Part shown: positions 40,323 through 51,572 of the stretch, one piece after another
Layout of the letters: each line of letters begins with the position of its first letter
How positions within the stretch are numbered: position 1 is the stretch's first letter
Assembly: GCA_024707305.1 (NCBI GenBank)
Contig: JANPZZ010000007.1
Span: 62,001-126,000, forward strand
Length of the DNA stretch: 64,000 bases
Source of the DNA: Chitinophagaceae bacterium
Lineage (GTDB): Bacteria > Bacteroidota > Bacteroidia > Chitinophagales > Chitinophagaceae
Direction of reading: 5' to 3'
Made by a program: the position numbers and the translations under genes
Notes under the pieces: generated by a model
Database searches by the model: none
The model's input: the letters and a program-made list of their open reading frames with translations, nothing else
What the model was told of the DNA's origin: nothing

Positions 40323-40353
40323 TAAGAGCCGGTGAATACCGGCTCTTATTCTT
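40323..40353 (+). terminator. terminator after the CHRD lipoprotein gene
   Basis: 11-bp perfect stem TAAGAGCCGGT/ACCGGCTCTTA with a GAAT loop, then TTCTTTT. Confidence 0.8.
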
Positions 40354-40436
40354 TTCCCGGCATTCATTGTGGGTCAGTGGCTAAAATCAGTCAGCAAACT
40401 CTGCTGGCTAAACTCCTACTCCTTTCTGTCTTTCCT

Positions 40437-40444
40437 TATTTTTG
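40437..40444 (+). promoter_or_regulatory. -7 box TATTTTTG for mgtE
   Basis: Perfect TAnnTTTG match whose last base is 5 nt before ATG 40449, predicting a leaderless or nearly leaderless mRNA. Confidence 0.6.
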
Positions 40445-40448
40445 CACT

Positions 40449-41844
40449 ATGCCCGATCAGCTCGACGAACAATTATCGTTACAGGAACAGTTTGAAGCGC
40501 TTCTTCAAAAGGATGACAAGCTTCAAATTCGCGATTTTCTGAATCATCAGAATATTGCGGACGTGGCAGATCTTGTTTATGAGTTTCCGGAGTTTGAAAG
40601 CCAGATCGTCGCAAATATGTCGGTGCACCGTTCGGCAAGTGTTTTTAAAATTCTCGAGTTCCCCACACAGAAGAGGGATTATACAAACGCTACCACCCAA
40701 TACCATCGCATCCTTGCTCAACGAACTTCCTGCCGATGACCGTACCGATTTTTTGGAAGAACTGCCATCCAATGCCGTTCGCGAGTTGATAAAACTGCTT
40801 GACCCCGACGAGCGAAAAATCACACTTTCACTTTTAGGATATCCCGAAAACAGTATCGGTCGTTTGATGACGCCTGATTATGTTTATGTATATCCCGAAG
40901 ACACCATCGAACAGGTTTTTGCCACCATCCGGAAATATGGGAAGGATAGTGAGACAATTAACGTGATTTATGTCATAAACGACAAAGGTGAATTGTTGGA
41001 TGACATACGCATTCGTGATTTCATTTTAAACCCACCCGACCGGAGAGTTTCCGAACTGATGGATAATCGTGTTGTTTCCTTACAGGCTTATGATGATCAG
41101 GAAACAGCCAGTGAAGTGTTTAAGATGAATAACCGTGTCGCATTGCCTGTAGTCAGCAACAGCAACAAGCTTCTCGGAATTGTTACGATTGATGATATGC
41201 TCTGGGTTGCCGGTGAAGAGTTCAGTGAGGATATGCAGAAAATGGGTGGTACTGCCGCTTTGGAAGAACCTTATATTGAAATGCCCATACTCAGGCTGTT
41301 CAAAAAGCGCGTTATCTGGTTGATCATTCTCTTCTTCGGCGAGTTGATGACGATCTCTGCGATGCATCAGTTTGAAGCTGAAATTTCAAAAGTTGTTATC
41401 CTTGCCACTTTCATACCATTGATTATATCAAGTGGCGGTAATAGTGGCTCACAGGCTTCCACACTCATTATCCAAGCGATGGCACTGGGCGAGGTAACCG
41501 TTCGCGACTGGTGGCAGATCATGCGCCGTGAAATATTTTCTGGTTTGTTGCTCGGCCTGACGCTTTGCGTGTTAGGACTGGGAGTGATTTTCACCTGGCA
41601 TATTCTCTCACCTGAAACATTTGGTGAACATTACATGGCCATTGGGCTTACAGTTGGTTTTTCGCTTACAGGTATTGTGCTTTGGGGCTCTTTGATGGGC
41701 TCCATGTTGCCCCTTCTCCTGAAACGTCTCGGCGCCGATCCCGCCGCTTCCTCCACCCCGTTTGTAGCCACTTTAGTAGACGTAACAGGGTTATTAATTT
41801 ATTTTTCAGTAGCTTATATTCTTTTACGCGGTACTTTATTATAG
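40449..41844 (+). CDS. mgtE: magnesium transporter MgtE (frameshifted)
   Basis: Mg2+ channel of the inner membrane. The N-domain (MPDQLDEQLSLQEQFEALLQ ... LLNELPADDRTDFLEELP) is followed by two CBS domains (about residues 135-255) and five membrane helices (VIWLIILFFGELMTISAMHQ onward), with the conserved SGGNSGSQAS motif. The frame breaks near 40671. Dropping one base gives FPTQKGIIQTLPPNTIASLL and continues to 41844. Corrected length is about 464 residues, as expected. Confidence 0.93.
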
Positions 41845-41894
41845 ATGCGGTATTCTGCGTTTATGCAAACGTTTGCACAAATGCCCGGAATCAC

Positions 41895-41902
41895 TATTTT
41901 TG
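41895..41902 (+). promoter_or_regulatory. -7 box TATTTTTG for glmS
   Basis: Perfect TAnnTTTG match 23 nt upstream of the glmS ATG. Confidence 0.6.
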
Positions 41903-41925
41903 TAACTCACTAAAATTCAAGACAT

Positions 41926-43762
41926 ATGTGTGGAATTGTTGGCTACACCGGTCCCAGGGAAGCTTATCCCGTAATTATCAAAGGATTAAAGCGACTGGAG
42001 TACCGTGGATATGACAGTACAGGAGTGGCGCTGCAGAATGGCGGATTGAAAGTTTACAAAAAGAAGGGAAAAGTTGCCGAGCTGGAGGAAGCCGTAGTGG
42101 GAACCAACCTGCATGCAAATGTCGGGATCGGTCATACGCGTTGGGCAACACATGGTGAACCCAGTGACAGAAATGCTCACCCGCATCAATCTTCAAGCGG
42201 TAAACTCGCCATGATTCATAACGGCATTATAGAAAACTATGCACAATTAAAGAATGAACTGGTTCGCAAAGGATACACATTCGCCAGTGATACAGACACA
42301 GAAGTATTATTGAATTTTATTGAAGAAATTAAAAGCAACAACGAATGCAGTCTTGAAGAAGCGGTTCGTATCGCATTGAAACGCGTAGTTGGGGCTTATG
42401 TTATTTTGTTGATGGATGAAGATGAGCCGGGAACAATCATCGCAGCACGTAAAGGGAGTCCATTGGTGATTGGCGTAGGAAAAGGTGAACATTTCCTCGG
42501 TTCAGATGCTTCGCCCATGTTGGAATACACAAAAGAAGTGGTTTATGTAAACGACTACGAACTTGCAATTGTACGTCCTGATGAACTCATTCTGAAAAAT
42601 CTCGGCAACGAAAAAGTAACGCCTTATATACAGAAGCTCGATATAGACCTCGCTGCTATTGAAAAGAATGGCTATGAGCACTTCATGCTCAAAGAAATTT
42701 TTGAGCAGCCGCAAACCATCTATGATTGTCTTCGCGGAAGATTGGATGCAGATGCCGGCACCATTACCATGAGTGGTATCCAGCAATATGCCGACCAGAT
42801 TATCAAAGCCAACCGGATTGTAATGATTGCCTGTGGAACAAGCTGGCATGCGGGTCTTGTTGCTGAATACATTTTTGAAGAACTCTGCCGCATTAATGTT
42901 GAAGTAGAGTATGCATCGGAGTTTCGATATCGCAACCCTGTAATTTCTGAAGGAGATGTGATCATTGCCATTTCACAAAGTGGTGAAACAGCTGATACGC
43001 TGGTTGCAATTGAAACCGCAAAATCAAAAGGAGCCATCATTCTTGGGGTAGTTAACGCCGTAGGATCTTCTATCGCGCGCATTTCGCATGGTGGCGCTTA
43101 TACACATGCTGGTCCGGAAATAGGCGTGGCTAGTACCAAAGCATTTACTGCGCAATTAGCAGTTCTGACTATGATCGCATTGAAAATTGCACAAATAAAA
43201 GGATCGGTCAGTAATGAACGTTACATGCATTTGCTACGTGAGTTGAATGATATTCCAGAGAAAGTTGCAGAGGTTTTGAAAACCGCACCAGCAATTGAAA
43301 AACTTGCAAACAAATATAAAGACGCATCCGACTTCCTTTATCTCGGTCGAGGATACAACTTCCCTGTTGCGTTGGAAGGTGCACTTAAGCTGAAAGAGAT
43401 TTCTTATATACATGCTGAAGGGTATCCGGCGGCGGAAATGAAACACGGACCCATTGCCCTGGTAGATGAAACACTGCCGGTTGTATTTGTTGCAACGCGT
43501 GACGCTTATCATGAAAAAGTGGTAAGTAACATGCAGGAAATAAAAGCACGCAAAGGAAAGGTTGTTTCAGTGATTACAGCCGGTGATGAACATTCGAGGG
43601 ACCTTTCAGACGACGTAATGGAAATCCCCCGAAGCGGATGAGATTGTAGCACCGATGCTAAGTGTAGTACCGCTACAATTGTTGGCCTACTATATCGGTA
43701 TTGCAAAAGGTCTTGATGTGGACAAACCACGAAATCTGGCAAAATCGGTAACCGTTGAATAA
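41926..43762 (+). CDS. glmS: glutamine-fructose-6-phosphate aminotransferase (late frameshift)
   Basis: First step of UDP-GlcNAc synthesis. N-terminal glutaminase with Cys2 ([15 protein letters not shown]), followed by two SIS domains ([16 protein letters not shown] and [19 protein letters not shown]). The frame breaks near 43630 in a five-C run. Dropping one C gives [15 protein letters not shown] and the conserved end [13 protein letters not shown] with the catalytic Lys, stopping at 43760-43762. About 612 residues, normal. Confidence 0.95.
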
Positions 43763-43784
43763 ATTTATTGGCGTAAATTCAGTT

Positions 43785-43820
43785 ATCAGCCCGCGCCTGA
43801 AAGGGCCGGGCTGATATTGT
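43785..43820 (+). terminator. hairpin after glmS
   Basis: 9-bp stem ATCAGCCCG/CGGGCTGAT followed by ATTGTT. It begins 23 nt past the corrected glmS stop; the T tract is weak. Confidence 0.55.
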
Positions 43821-43842
43821 TACAGCTCCTCTCATTAAGCGA

Positions 43843-46051
43843 ATGTCCATGAATCACATCATCAAAACGCCGGTTTCACAGTTAGGTTACCGGTTTATAG
43901 ACTCAAAGTGGCTTCCTGAAGGGAAAGACGAATATTATCTTCGGTTTGAACAGAACCCTGCCGCGGGCCCCTATCGCGCTCTTACGCCTGATGAAATTGT
44001 GGCGCTTACCCGCAATGGAAATATTTCAGACAACTGGAACAATGTGCAGGTAAAAGAAGAATTTGATCCGGCGCTGGTACAGCAATGCAAATTTCATGGC
44101 CTCGTGCGAATTGGAAAACTGGAACCGTTTTACCTGCAATTTCACGACCTGAAACTACCTGTTGGCATTTATAACAGTTCGATCATCAGTTGCGATATCG
44201 GCGACCATGTCGTTATCAACAACGTCCATTACCTGAGTCATTATATCATTGGTGATGAAGTTATGTTGATCAACGTAAATGAAATTGAGGTTACCGACCA
44301 TTGTAAATTCGGGAATGGTATCATCAAAGAAGGTGAAAAAGAAAATGTGCGTATCTGGCTGGAGCTTTGCAATGAAAATGCCGGGCGAAAAGTATTACCC
44401 TTTGACGGTATGCAACCCGGTGATGCCTGGCTCTGGACCCGTTTCCGCGACGATGAGAAACTGATGAAAAAATTGCTGGAATTTACAGAGCAAAAATTCG
44501 ACAATCGCAGAGGTTATTATGGAAAAATCGGCGATCGCACCGTTATCAAGAACACACGCATCATCAAAGACTGTACCATCGGGACCGACGCATATATCAA
44601 AGGCGCCAACAAATTAAAAAACCTGACTATCAATTCATCGGCAGATGCACCTACCCAAATTGGTGAAGGATGCGAAATGGTGAATGGAATCATTGGTTAT
44701 GGATGTAAAGCATTCTATGGTGTAAAAGCGGTTCGTTTTATTCTCGCTTCCCATTCCCAACTAAAATACGGCGCACGACTTATCAATTCTTTCCTTGGCG
44801 ACAATTCAACGATTTCCTGTTGCGAAGTATTGAATTCGTTGATTTTCCCGGCGCATGAACAGCACCACAATAACTCTTTCCTTTGCGCCAGCTTGCTGGG
44901 CGGACAAAGCAATATGGCCGCTGGAGCAACGATTGGCTCCAATCATAATTCACGTGCAGCCGATGGCGAACTTATTGCAGGTCGTGGTTTCTGGCCAGGA
45001 CTCTGTGTGAGTCTTAAGCACAACTCAAAATTTGCTTCTTATACATTAATCGCCAAAGGCGATTTCCCTTCAGAACTTCACGTCAGCATTCCATTCTGTC
45101 TTGTAAGTAATGATGTATGCAACGACCGGCTGGTATTAATGCCGGGTTACTGGTTTATGTATAACATGTATGCGCTGGCGCGAAATGTAATCAAGATTGC
45201 AAGCCGCGATAAGCGCAGTTTCAAAAACCAGCACATAGAATATGATTTCCTCGCCCCCGACAGTGTAAATGAATTATTTTCCGGACTGGAAATCATTGAA
45301 AGATCGGTTGGCGAATCGCTGAGCAAAAGCCGGGCAAACAAAACAATACCCGAAACTTTCATCAGACAGGGAAGAAAAATTTTAGAATCGAATGCTTCGC
45401 TTAATAAAAGGAAAATACTGGTAAAAAGGTGTTGAAAACAGCAATCGAGATGTTCAGATCGTTAAAGTGAAAGAAGCTTACCAGTTGTTCAGGGAACTGA
45501 TTCGCTATTATGGAACCCTGCACCTGGTGGAAAGTATGGAGACGGAAAATAATTATTCACTCGGTTACCATATAGAGAAGCTGCGCAATGCTAAACGGGA
45601 ACCATTTGTCAACCTTGGGGGACAACTGATGCCGGCTTCGTCCTTATCGGAATTAATAAAACAAATTAAAAACGGAAGAATTGATAGCTGGGAAGATGTG
45701 CATTCTTTCTACCATTCATGCAGTGCAGACTACCTCTTTCAAAAGCGCCAGCATGCTTTTGCGTCGTTATTAGAAATTCTTGATATCAAACTTGCAGCCC
45801 TTACACTTTCGAAATTCAAAAACCTGTTGAAAGACGCGCTTAAAACCCGTAAGTGGATGACGGCAAACATCCGCGCTTCGCGTGAAAAAGATTACGAAAG
45901 CCTGTTCCGTCAAATGGTTTATGAGAGCCGCGCCGAAATGGAAAAAGTTATCGGCAAGCTCGATGACAACAATTTTATCATTTCCCAGGAAGCAGAATTT
46001 GCTGCTTTTGAGAAGAATATTCAGAAGTTGAGGGAGCGCGTGAAAGAATGA
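43843..46051 (+). CDS. DUF4954 family protein, left-handed beta-helix (two frameshifts)
   Basis: Large protein with a central hexapeptide-like beta helix (VGIYNSSIISCDIGDHVVIN, TVIKNTRIIKDCTIGTDAYI) flanked by unique regions. The family resembles the acyl/nucleotidyl-transferase beta helix and its role is unknown. The first frame ends at 45435 with VKRC, and a second open frame runs 45467-46051. Adding an A near 45426 and another near 45463 joins them through KKVLKTAIEMFRSLKVKEA. Corrected length is about 736 residues, typical for DUF4954. It follows glmS, which hints at a nucleotide-sugar context. Confidence 0.87.
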
Positions 46052-46058
46052 GGACAGG

Positions 46059-46223
46059 TTCGATGACCGAAGTTCGATGGTCGATGATCGATGATCGATG
46101 ATCGATAATCGATGGTCGATGATTGATGTATCCTGTCAGCGCATAAATGCCTTCCCCACTTCAAGATCGACAAACCAGCACTTTAATCATTACTCGGTCA
46201 TCGGACATCGATCATCGAACTTC
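46059..46223. repeat. GATCGATG-type repeat with inverted ends
   Basis: 46059-46128 is built of GATCGATGATCGATGGTC-like units of 7-10 bp. 46196-46223 is an imperfect reverse complement (GGTCATCGGACATCGATC, then ATCGAACTTC). The spacer between them has no coding sense. A related tract lies at 54731-54785. Confidence 0.6.
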
Positions 46224-46225
46224 TT

Positions 46226-46288
46226 CCATCCTCCATCCCCCATCCCCCATCCTCCATCCTCCATCCACCATCCTCCATCCACCATCCA
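46226..46288. repeat. tandem heptamer (CCATCCN)9
   Basis: Nine successive 7-bp units, CCATCCT, CCATCCC or CCATCCA. It abuts the end of the T9SS protein gene by 5 bp. Confidence 0.8.
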
Positions 46289-46292
46289 TCAT

Positions 46293-48385
46293 CTATCTCC
46301 TCACCACCACACTACAAACCGCCAGCGGAATATTTCCCCGTGAAACTTCGAACCTGTACCAGCCCGCCGGCAACTTCGATACATCTACGAGATAATCCCT
46401 CACACCCATACTTCCCGCCATTTTTTTCAGACTGATTGTTTGACCCATACTGTTTATAATTCTCAGGTAAAATGGTTGTGGACCGCTTTCCCAACGCAGC
46501 CAGAGGCGGGTAGTGGCAGGGTTGGGAAACACATTGATGAACGCGGTTGCATATGGCAACCATTGCACAGTACGCAATGCGCTGACCTGTTTCCCATATA
46601 CAGGATCTACCATTTCGAGGTAGAATGTGTAGTGTCCCGGATTGCTCAATTGGTGTAAATAATAAAACTGTCGTGACGGTGTCCCGCTTCCTGTAATCGA
46701 ATCCAGAATCAGTTCCCGTTGACCCGCCTCGTTACGATACAACCTGAACCGGGTTCCCGGGGCAACATCTTCAGAACAAAGCCAGCTAATCTGAAGTATA
46801 CCGTCGTACAACATCCTTGTTGCGAACGACATCAATTTCACAGGCAGCGGATTCACTGGATTCCCATCCTTTGATGCCAGCGTAAACCAGGAATATGCAG
46901 TGGAGGCTTCTTCCGCGTGTACAAAGCCGCAAACCCAGGGCGATTGTTGGGCGGTTGATTCAAAAAGTGACAGTCCCCTGCTCACCCATTGTCCTCCCTC
47001 GTTGCCTGCCACCAACATTGTTTCCGGATTTTGGACAAAACTAGTTAATCCAGCAAACAAAGAAATCTTTCGCGCTGCGGTTGTTTGTGATTCCAGTTTC
47101 CAGTATTCAACGGCACTCAAATTTTCGATCGGACTTGCGACCGGGCCTGCTATACCCGCAGTAGACTGCGGATTGCCGCGAAAATATTTTGCAATAAACG
47201 TATCCGTTCTATTGCCGCCTGCGGATACCTGTAGCGGCGCAAAGATTCCACCAGCGCCTACAGGAAATTGGAGCATACTTTCTCCGCAAAGTGCGAGTGA
47301 GCCTTCAATAAAATTTTCGGGAGTATAATTTATCTGACTTTCCGCTGACATCCCCAACAGTGCATTTTCAGAAACAATGATTTTCCCCGCTGCCAGTTCC
47401 AGATCCGCAGGAAGCCAGAGCGTATCATCGGTTGTAACATGATTGGGATTTTCGATCTGCAATCTTATTGATCCGCTCCATGTTCCTTTTCCTTTGATAT
47501 GCTGGTGTAAGGTTCCCGCCATTCGCAAAACAGAACCGGTAGCAGCCCCGTTTGTATCAGTCGCCCGTTTATCAGCAAATTGCCGCCCACCACAATCAGG
47601 GAATTGTTGGTACCGTTAGCAATGTTAAAGCTGCCTCCCTGGTCGACTACACAATCGCCAGCGATACGAATACTACTGACATTGCTACCGTAACTGAAAA
47701 CCGCATTGGACTTTATAGTAAGGTGAGATTGTATCTGAAGCGGGCTCACGCCTGCGCCCGTGTAGGTTTTAGTAATTCCGGGTGTGGGACAGGAGAAGAT
47801 AAGGTGTCCATATATTCGGTTACTCACAGAAACTGTGTAAGCGGCGCCGCCCGGCACATTGAACTGAAAGATACCCTCTTCCGTTCCCGCACCGGATGCC
47901 AAACGTGAAACCAGCCCGGTGGTGTGACCTCGTTCAGTTTGATGTATGTAATGCGCCCCATTTTCGATCCTGAAAAATCCATCCCCAGCAATACTCACCG
48001 GCGTTCCCGATGAAGCGCCCGAAGCATTTATGAAAACAGCATTTCGTTTTAATAACAATACATCGCCTGCTCCGGACATTACTAACGCAGTTGAAGAAGT
48101 GTTTGCAGATGGTAGAATCAGCCGGATGCTATCTGGTGCTGTTGGCGACAATACCAGCCGTGACAGGCTAAGCGATTCATTTCCTGCGGGCAATTCTACT
48201 GTATAGTTTCCGACCACAATAGAATGATCCAGTAAAACCTCATCGCCCGACTGGGGCAATTGATCACCTACCCAGTTGAGCGGATCATTCCATTGCTGGT
48301 TCATCGCTTCACCATCCCACCGGGCCTGGCTGAGGATTACAAGCGGCGTGAGATACAACGACAGGGCAACGTACAACTTTTTCAT
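46293..48385 (-). CDS. large secreted T9SS protein, beta-rich (frameshifted)
   Basis: Start ATG 48385 gives a signal peptide (KKLYVALSLYLTPLVILS). The N-terminal half is a beta-solenoid-like region (WNDPLNWVGDQLPQSGDEVLL, NSLIVVGGNLLINGRLIQTG). The C-terminal end is a type IX sorting domain (INVFPNPATTRLWLRWES ... LPAGWYRFEVSRG). The first frame ends at 47465. Dropping one base near 47540 gives LIQTGAATGSVLRMAG and the second frame runs to 46293. About 697 residues. Exported to the cell surface; binding role inferred only. Confidence 0.83.
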
Positions 48386-48522
48386 AGTGTAGAGGGTCGT
48401 TCCTGTCGGTGTGTTGGTTAACAATACGAATATAAATCAGCCAACTGCCGATTCCATGGGAAAAAAACGGCTGGATGCGGGAAAAAAACATCGGAGCGGT
48501 GAGGAAATAGTCGTGAAGTGTG

Positions 48523-48761
48523 CGAATCGGCACTCAGCAAACGTGAAAATAAAATAAGCAGCCTTATGGGCTGCTTATTTTATGCTTTTTGTCGGGAGGT
48601 TTCAATGTTGGGGGGAGGCAATTAGAGATTAGTCTGAAAGCGATGCTATTGCGACAGGATTACATTTCCACATTTCCACATTTTCTCATTTCCACATTTG
48701 CTCATTTCCACATTTGCTCATTTCCACCTTTCTTTTCACGTTTGCCGTTTGCCGATTCACG
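48523..48761. repeat. intergenic inverted-end repeat element, copy B
   Basis: About 239 bp. Left end 48523-48549 (CGAATCGGCA then CAGCAAACGTGAAAA) is the imperfect reverse complement of the right end 48733-48761 (TTTTCACG, TTTGCCGTTTGCCG, ATTCACG). Between them are a strong hairpin, a core with AATTAGAGATTAGTC and TTGCGACAGGATTAC, and a CATTTCCACATTTC tract (48662-48732). The core of about 125 bp recurs in inverted orientation at 60779-60900. No coding potential. Confidence 0.75.
48549..48583. terminator. hairpin terminator inside repeat copy B
   Basis: 15-bp stem ATAAAATAAGCAGCC/GGCTGCTTATTTTAT with loop TTATG. A T run follows on the plus strand, and an ATTTT on the minus strand, where it lies downstream of der. 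Confidence 0.7.
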
Positions 48762-48765
48762 TAAC

Positions 48766-50083
48766 TTATTTTTTCCTAAAGAAAATCCTGATCGGCACTC
48801 CTGTCAGCGCGAAATGCTCGCGCAATTTGTTTTCGAGGTAATTGCGGTAAGGTGTTTTAATATCGTCAGGAAAATTACAGAAGAACGCAAATGATGGCGT
48901 TGCCGTAGGTAACTGCGTAACGAATTTAATTTTCACCTGATGTCCACGAACAACGGGTGCATGGTATTGTTCTACCGCAGCCAGCATCGCATCATTTAGT
49001 TTGGAAGTGGAAATTTTTCGGCGACGGTTTTCGTAAACATCCAGAGCCACTTCCATGGCTTTGAAAATTCTTGTTTTTTCTTTCGCAGAGATAAAAAGAA
49101 TCGGCACATCACTAAACGGAGCCAGTCTTTTTCTTTAATCCGTCTTCGTATTCTTTTGCAGTATTAGTTTCCTTTTTAACAAGATCCCATTTGTTTACCA
49201 ACACAACCACACCTTTTCCTTTTCGCGAAGCGAGACTAAAGATATTCAGGTCCTGCGCGGTAATGCCTTTTTCAGCATCGAGTAACAAGAGACAAACATC
49301 CGCTTCATCTAATGCTTTAATCGCACGAATCACAGAGTAAAATTCCAGATCTTCATGCACTTTCGTTTTACGACGGATACCAGCGGTATCAATCAGTATA
49401 AATTCTTTCTGAAACAGATTGTAGTGCGTGTGGATGGTATCGCGGGTGGTACCGGCCACGTCGCTCACAATCGTTCTTTCCTGACCAATAAGGGCATTCA
49501 GCAAAGATGATTTACCAACGTTGGGCTGACCAATGATCGCGAATTTTGGCAGCGCATTTTCCTCTTCAACTTCTTCTTCAGGCTTGGGTGCAGGCATCAG
49601 GTCTGTGATTGCATCCAGCAATTCACCACTACCACTACCACTGGCCGCAGCGATAAAGAAAACGTTTTCAAAACCGAGGCTATAAAATTCGCTGGCTTCC
49701 AGTAAGCGGTCATTATTATCCACTTTATTCACAGTCAGGAAAACAGGTTTCGTACTACGACGTAATACATTCGCCATACTGTCGTCGAGATCAGTCATAC
49801 CGGTATGCGCATCCACCATAAAAATGATAGCGTCAGCCTCCTCAACAGCAATCAATACCTGTTTTGCAATTTCTTTTTCAAACACATCATCGCTACCGGC
49901 AACAAATCCGCCAGTGTCAACGACGTTAAAAGTTTTGCCGTTCCAGTCGGCAACCCCATACTGGCGGTCGCGCGTTACGCCGCTTACGTCGTCAACAATC
50001 GCTTTGCGTTGTTCCAGCAAACGATTGAAAAATGTACTCTTGCCCACATTCGGGCGACCTACGATAGCAACTGTAAATGACAT
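48766..50083 (-). CDS. der: ribosome-associated GTPase Der (EngA), frameshifted
   Basis: Essential double GTPase of 50S assembly. G1 motifs of the two domains are GRPNVGKSTFFNRLL and GQPNVGKSSLLNALI, with NKVD and NKWD as G4. The first frame ends at 49112. Dropping one A from the A run near 49130 gives EYEDGLKKRLAPFSDVPILF and continues into the KH-like C-terminal domain to 48766. About 438 residues, normal. Confidence 0.95.
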
Positions 50084-50185
50084 GACTTTTATTTTCGATG
50101 TTCAACAACCGGTATTGGATTTCCTGAACCGGTCTTCTATTTTATCTGAATGATTTTAAATTTCTTTCCATTGGACGCAAACGCA

Positions 50186-51053
50186 TCAATAACCATATTC
50201 TCTGAGGTGCAATTCATTCTCTCTCCATTTGGGTTTCACTTTTACAAACAACTCAAGAAATACTTTTTGTTGAATGAATGCTTCAATATCGGCGCGGGCA
50301 GCAGTTCCCAGTTTCCGGATCATGGATCCTTTCTCACCGATGATGATTACTTTTTGTGTTTCGCGTTGCACAATGATATCAGCAACTATCTTCACCAGCG
50401 TTTGCTTCTCTTTATATTCCCTGACCATTACGGCGGTGTGATAAGGAATTTCGTCGCCGAATAATTCGTACACTTTCTCACGTATCATTTCACTTACAAA
50501 AAACTTCGTTGGCAGGTCGCTGATTTCATCATCAGGATAAAAAGGTTCACCTTCCGGCAATAGCGCCAGAATAGGCTCCATGAACTTTTTTATCGAGATC
50601 CCTCCGATTGCTGAAATGCGCATTGTTTTGCGGCAATACGATTGTCCCTGAAAAAAAATCTTCCGCTTCTTTTATCCGTTCTTCCGATGCTTTATCAATT
50701 TTATTCAACACAACCAGTGCAGGAACTTTTAGTCGCAATGCCTGGAATACTTCATGCGATGCTTCAAAGTCATCATTCACATCAACCAAAAGCAAAGCAA
50801 GGTCTGCATCTTCGAGTGCACCTTTTACAGCCTGCATCATCTTTTCATGCAGTTTGTATTTGGGATCGATAATGCCGGGCGTATCAGAAAGAATTACCTG
50901 GTAATTTTTATCAGTCAGGATGGCTTTAATCCGATGTCTGGTAGTTTGCACTTTTGGTGAAACAATGGCCAGTTTCTCACCCATCAGTACATTGAGTAGT
51001 GTACTCTTACCTGCATTAGGTCTGCCAAAGATATTGACGAAGCCGACTTTCAT
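50186..51053 (-). CDS. era: GTPase Era (frameshifted)
   Basis: Essential 16S rRNA-binding GTPase. G1 GRPNAGKSTLLN, G3 DTPG and G4 NKID are present, and the C-terminal KH domain holds IIGEKGSMIRKLGTAAR. I chose ATG 51053, which begins directly at MKVGFVNIFGRPN. The frame ends at 50547. Dropping one A near 50625 gives VLPQTMRISAIGGISIKKF and continues to 50186. About 289 residues. Confidence 0.95.
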
Positions 51054-51179
51054 TTCCTGATAACTAACGGGCAAAATCCGAATTTGATCATTTGTTTAAT
51101 GTATATCTGTTCACATCCCGCTTAACAACGCTTTCCACTAAACCTTCTCAATTTCTCAATTTCCGTTCTTAAAACAAAA

Positions 51180-51203
51180 CAGGGCAAGAGAACTCTTGCC
51201 CTG
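51180..51203 (-). terminator. terminator of the tRNA-fMet gene
   Basis: 11-bp stem CAGGGCAAGAG/CTCTTGCCCTG with an AA loop. On the minus strand TTTTGTTTT follows. It begins 7 nt past the tRNA 3' end. Confidence 0.85.
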
Positions 51204-51209
51204 GGTTAG

Positions 51210-51281
<72 letters not shown>

Positions 51282-51291
51282 ATGTGGGGTG

Positions 51292-51299
51292 CAAAGGTA
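51292..51299 (-). promoter_or_regulatory. -7 box TACCTTTG of the tRNA-fMet gene
   Basis: Perfect TAnnTTTG on the minus strand. It predicts a start close to the mature tRNA 5' end. Confidence 0.6.
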
Positions 51300-51339
51300 A
51301 GGGGAATATTGAAACCAGCCAAATAAAATGCGAGGAAGA

Positions 51340-51560
51340 AATGTGACCATGGGAAAATGTGGAAATATGAAAATGTGGAAATATGAAAATGCCGTAGATT
51401 ATTCCGTAGGGATGGGACTGTTTGCGCGTAATATGTACGCGCTCACATTTTGCCGTTTGCCGCTTGCCGATTGCCCTTTGCCGTTTGCCGTTTGCCGTTT
51501 CACGTTTGCCGTTTGCCGATTGCCGTTTGCCGTTTCCCGAATCTCCCGCCTCACGTTTCC
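51340..51560. repeat. degenerate member of the CGTTTGCCG / GGAAATG repeat family
   Basis: 51340-51393 holds GGAAATATGAAAATGTGG-type units. 51450-51540 holds about ten TTGCCG or CGTTTGCCG units, including one TTTCACGTTTGCCG. Between them is a GCGCGTAATATGTACGCGC hairpin (51424-51442). Long frames across this tract have a Pro/Ala/Arg repeat composition and are not genes. Confidence 0.65.
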
Positions 51561-51572
51561 ACCTTGCCACTC

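Noticed and set aside
41845-41925. glmS ribozyme upstream of glmS
   Set aside because: The gap is only 81 nt, with a -7 box 23 nt before the start codon. There is no room for the ribozyme and none of its core sequence.
45467-46051. Separate gene after the DUF4954 frame
   Set aside because: It continues the DUF4954 protein directly once two A-run indels are allowed for. Treated as the C-terminal part of one gene.
46098-46395. Pro/His/Ser-rich frames over the CCATCCN array
   Set aside because: They are translations of the 7-bp tandem repeat in successive frames.
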